Source: Erythrobacter sp. (lineage in GTDB: Bacteria; Pseudomonadota; Alphaproteobacteria; Sphingomonadales; Sphingomonadaceae). From it: 64,000 nucleotides of DNA. The stretch covers positions 310,001-374,000 of the forward strand of contig NZ_CP050265.1 of assembly GCF_011765465.1 (NCBI RefSeq). Reading direction: 5' to 3'. The notes beneath the pieces were generated by a model that saw only the letters and a list, made by a program, of their open reading frames with translations, had not been told where the DNA came from and ran no database searches. The translations under genes were made by a program, and so were the position numbers. Each line of letters starts with the position of its first letter. Position 1 is the first letter of the stretch. Positions 63,802-64,000 of the stretch are shown here, one piece after another.

Positions 63802-64000
63802 GGCCTGCGTTCCTGTTCGGACCGGAGCGGCCGGGCGAGCAGGGCGGCGACGACCTCGCGCGGCGGCTCGCCTTCGAGGATGGCGTTGACGGCGGCGACG
63901 ATCGGCATGGCGATCCCGCGCTCTTCGGCCAGAGCGGCGAGGACGGGCGCGGTGAAGGCGCCTTCGGCGACCGTGGTGCGGTCGGCCATCAGGTCGGCGG
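63798..64000 (-). CDS. gpsA: NAD(P)H-dependent glycerol-3-phosphate dehydrogenase, C-terminal end
   Basis: The frame is open to the window edge, so the N-terminal three quarters are missing. The visible end, VAEGAFTAPVLAALAEERGI, then AMPIVAAVNAILEGEPPRE and VAALLARPL, matches the GpsA C-terminus, which supplies glycerol-3-phosphate for phospholipids. It overlaps the flippase gene by four bases. Only about 67 residues are seen, so the call is by end-motif alone. Confidence 0.8.
   Translation of the reverse strand, partial: ADLMADRTTVAEGAFTAPVLAALAEERGIAMPIVAAVNAILEGEPPREVVAALLARPLRSEQERRP

Overview
The window looks like a chromosomal segment of a high-G+C alphaproteobacterium, most likely order Sphingomonadales and close to Erythrobacteraceae. 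The basis is a GcrA cell-cycle regulator, the alphaproteobacterial F-ATPase inhibitor zeta (DUF1476), a crtW-crtZ carotenoid pair, and protein sequences that read like marine Erythrobacter-type genomes. No plasmid or phage replication genes are seen. The genus is an inference from family resemblance, not from a search.

Layout. 1-3.0 kb: end of a type IV secretion cluster (virB9 partial, virB10, virB11). 3.3-7.1 kb: polyphosphate kinase and exopolyphosphatase, followed, like virB11, by a dispersed palindromic repeat. 7.2-10.2 kb: a queuosine-precursor transporter, tRNA-Arg(TCT), one low-G+C orphan membrane protein that looks recently acquired, and a NUDIX hydrolase. 10.2-10.7 kb: a non-coding stretch with a sigma-54-like promoter, a strong terminator and a palindromic repeat, possibly a small RNA gene. 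10.7-15.1 kb: grxD, bolA, ATPase-zeta, a quinone oxidoreductase, leuD and leuC. 15.2-18.6 kb: a thioesterase, crtW, crtZ and a frameshifted beta-helix gene. 18.6-19.4 kb: a DUF454 protein and sufE.

19.5-25.1 kb is the most unusual region: an expanded phage-shock (Psp) stress operon read leftward from a textbook sigma-54 promoter, with its activator gene pspF divergent. Order from the promoter: a 60-residue membrane protein, pspA with an in-frame 109-codon N-terminal extension, pspB, pspC, then six consecutive translationally coupled genes for small single-pass membrane/coiled-coil proteins. Most end in a PspB-like helix with a shared [V]LERIVTDRGY...EIExLR signature, which also appears in the PspC tail and, in part, in the PspA extension. 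This is the best candidate for an undescribed system: an array of PspB-like membrane sensors or anchors with one effector, PspA.

25.1-41.1 kb: two tandem PilZ genes, then the translation/RNA cluster rimP-nusA-ylxR-infB-(thioesterase)-rbfA. It is interrupted by yceI, tdk, a site-2 protease and glpD, and resumes with truB-rpsO-pnp. 41.1-49.1 kb: assorted membrane and regulatory genes (DUF481, DUF1993, gcrA, ABC-2 permease, hspQ, tRNA-Ser(CGA)), an exported NHL-propeller protein, a Tat-exported aminotransferase and a TauE/SafE transporter. 49.2-58.8 kb: central catabolism, namely FMN-dependent 2-hydroxy-acid oxidation, an aldehyde dehydrogenase, alanine dehydrogenase, glutathione-dependent formaldehyde oxidation (class III ADH plus S-formylglutathione hydrolase), fumarylacetoacetate hydrolase plus maleylacetoacetate isomerase, and glutaryl-CoA dehydrogenase. 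58.8-64 kb: an exported tail-collar protein, a response regulator, a membrane HhH protein, a VWA lipoprotein, a polysaccharide flippase and the 3' end of gpsA.

All calls come from reading translations and motifs by eye. Start codons, promoters and repeats are predictions. No database search was possible.
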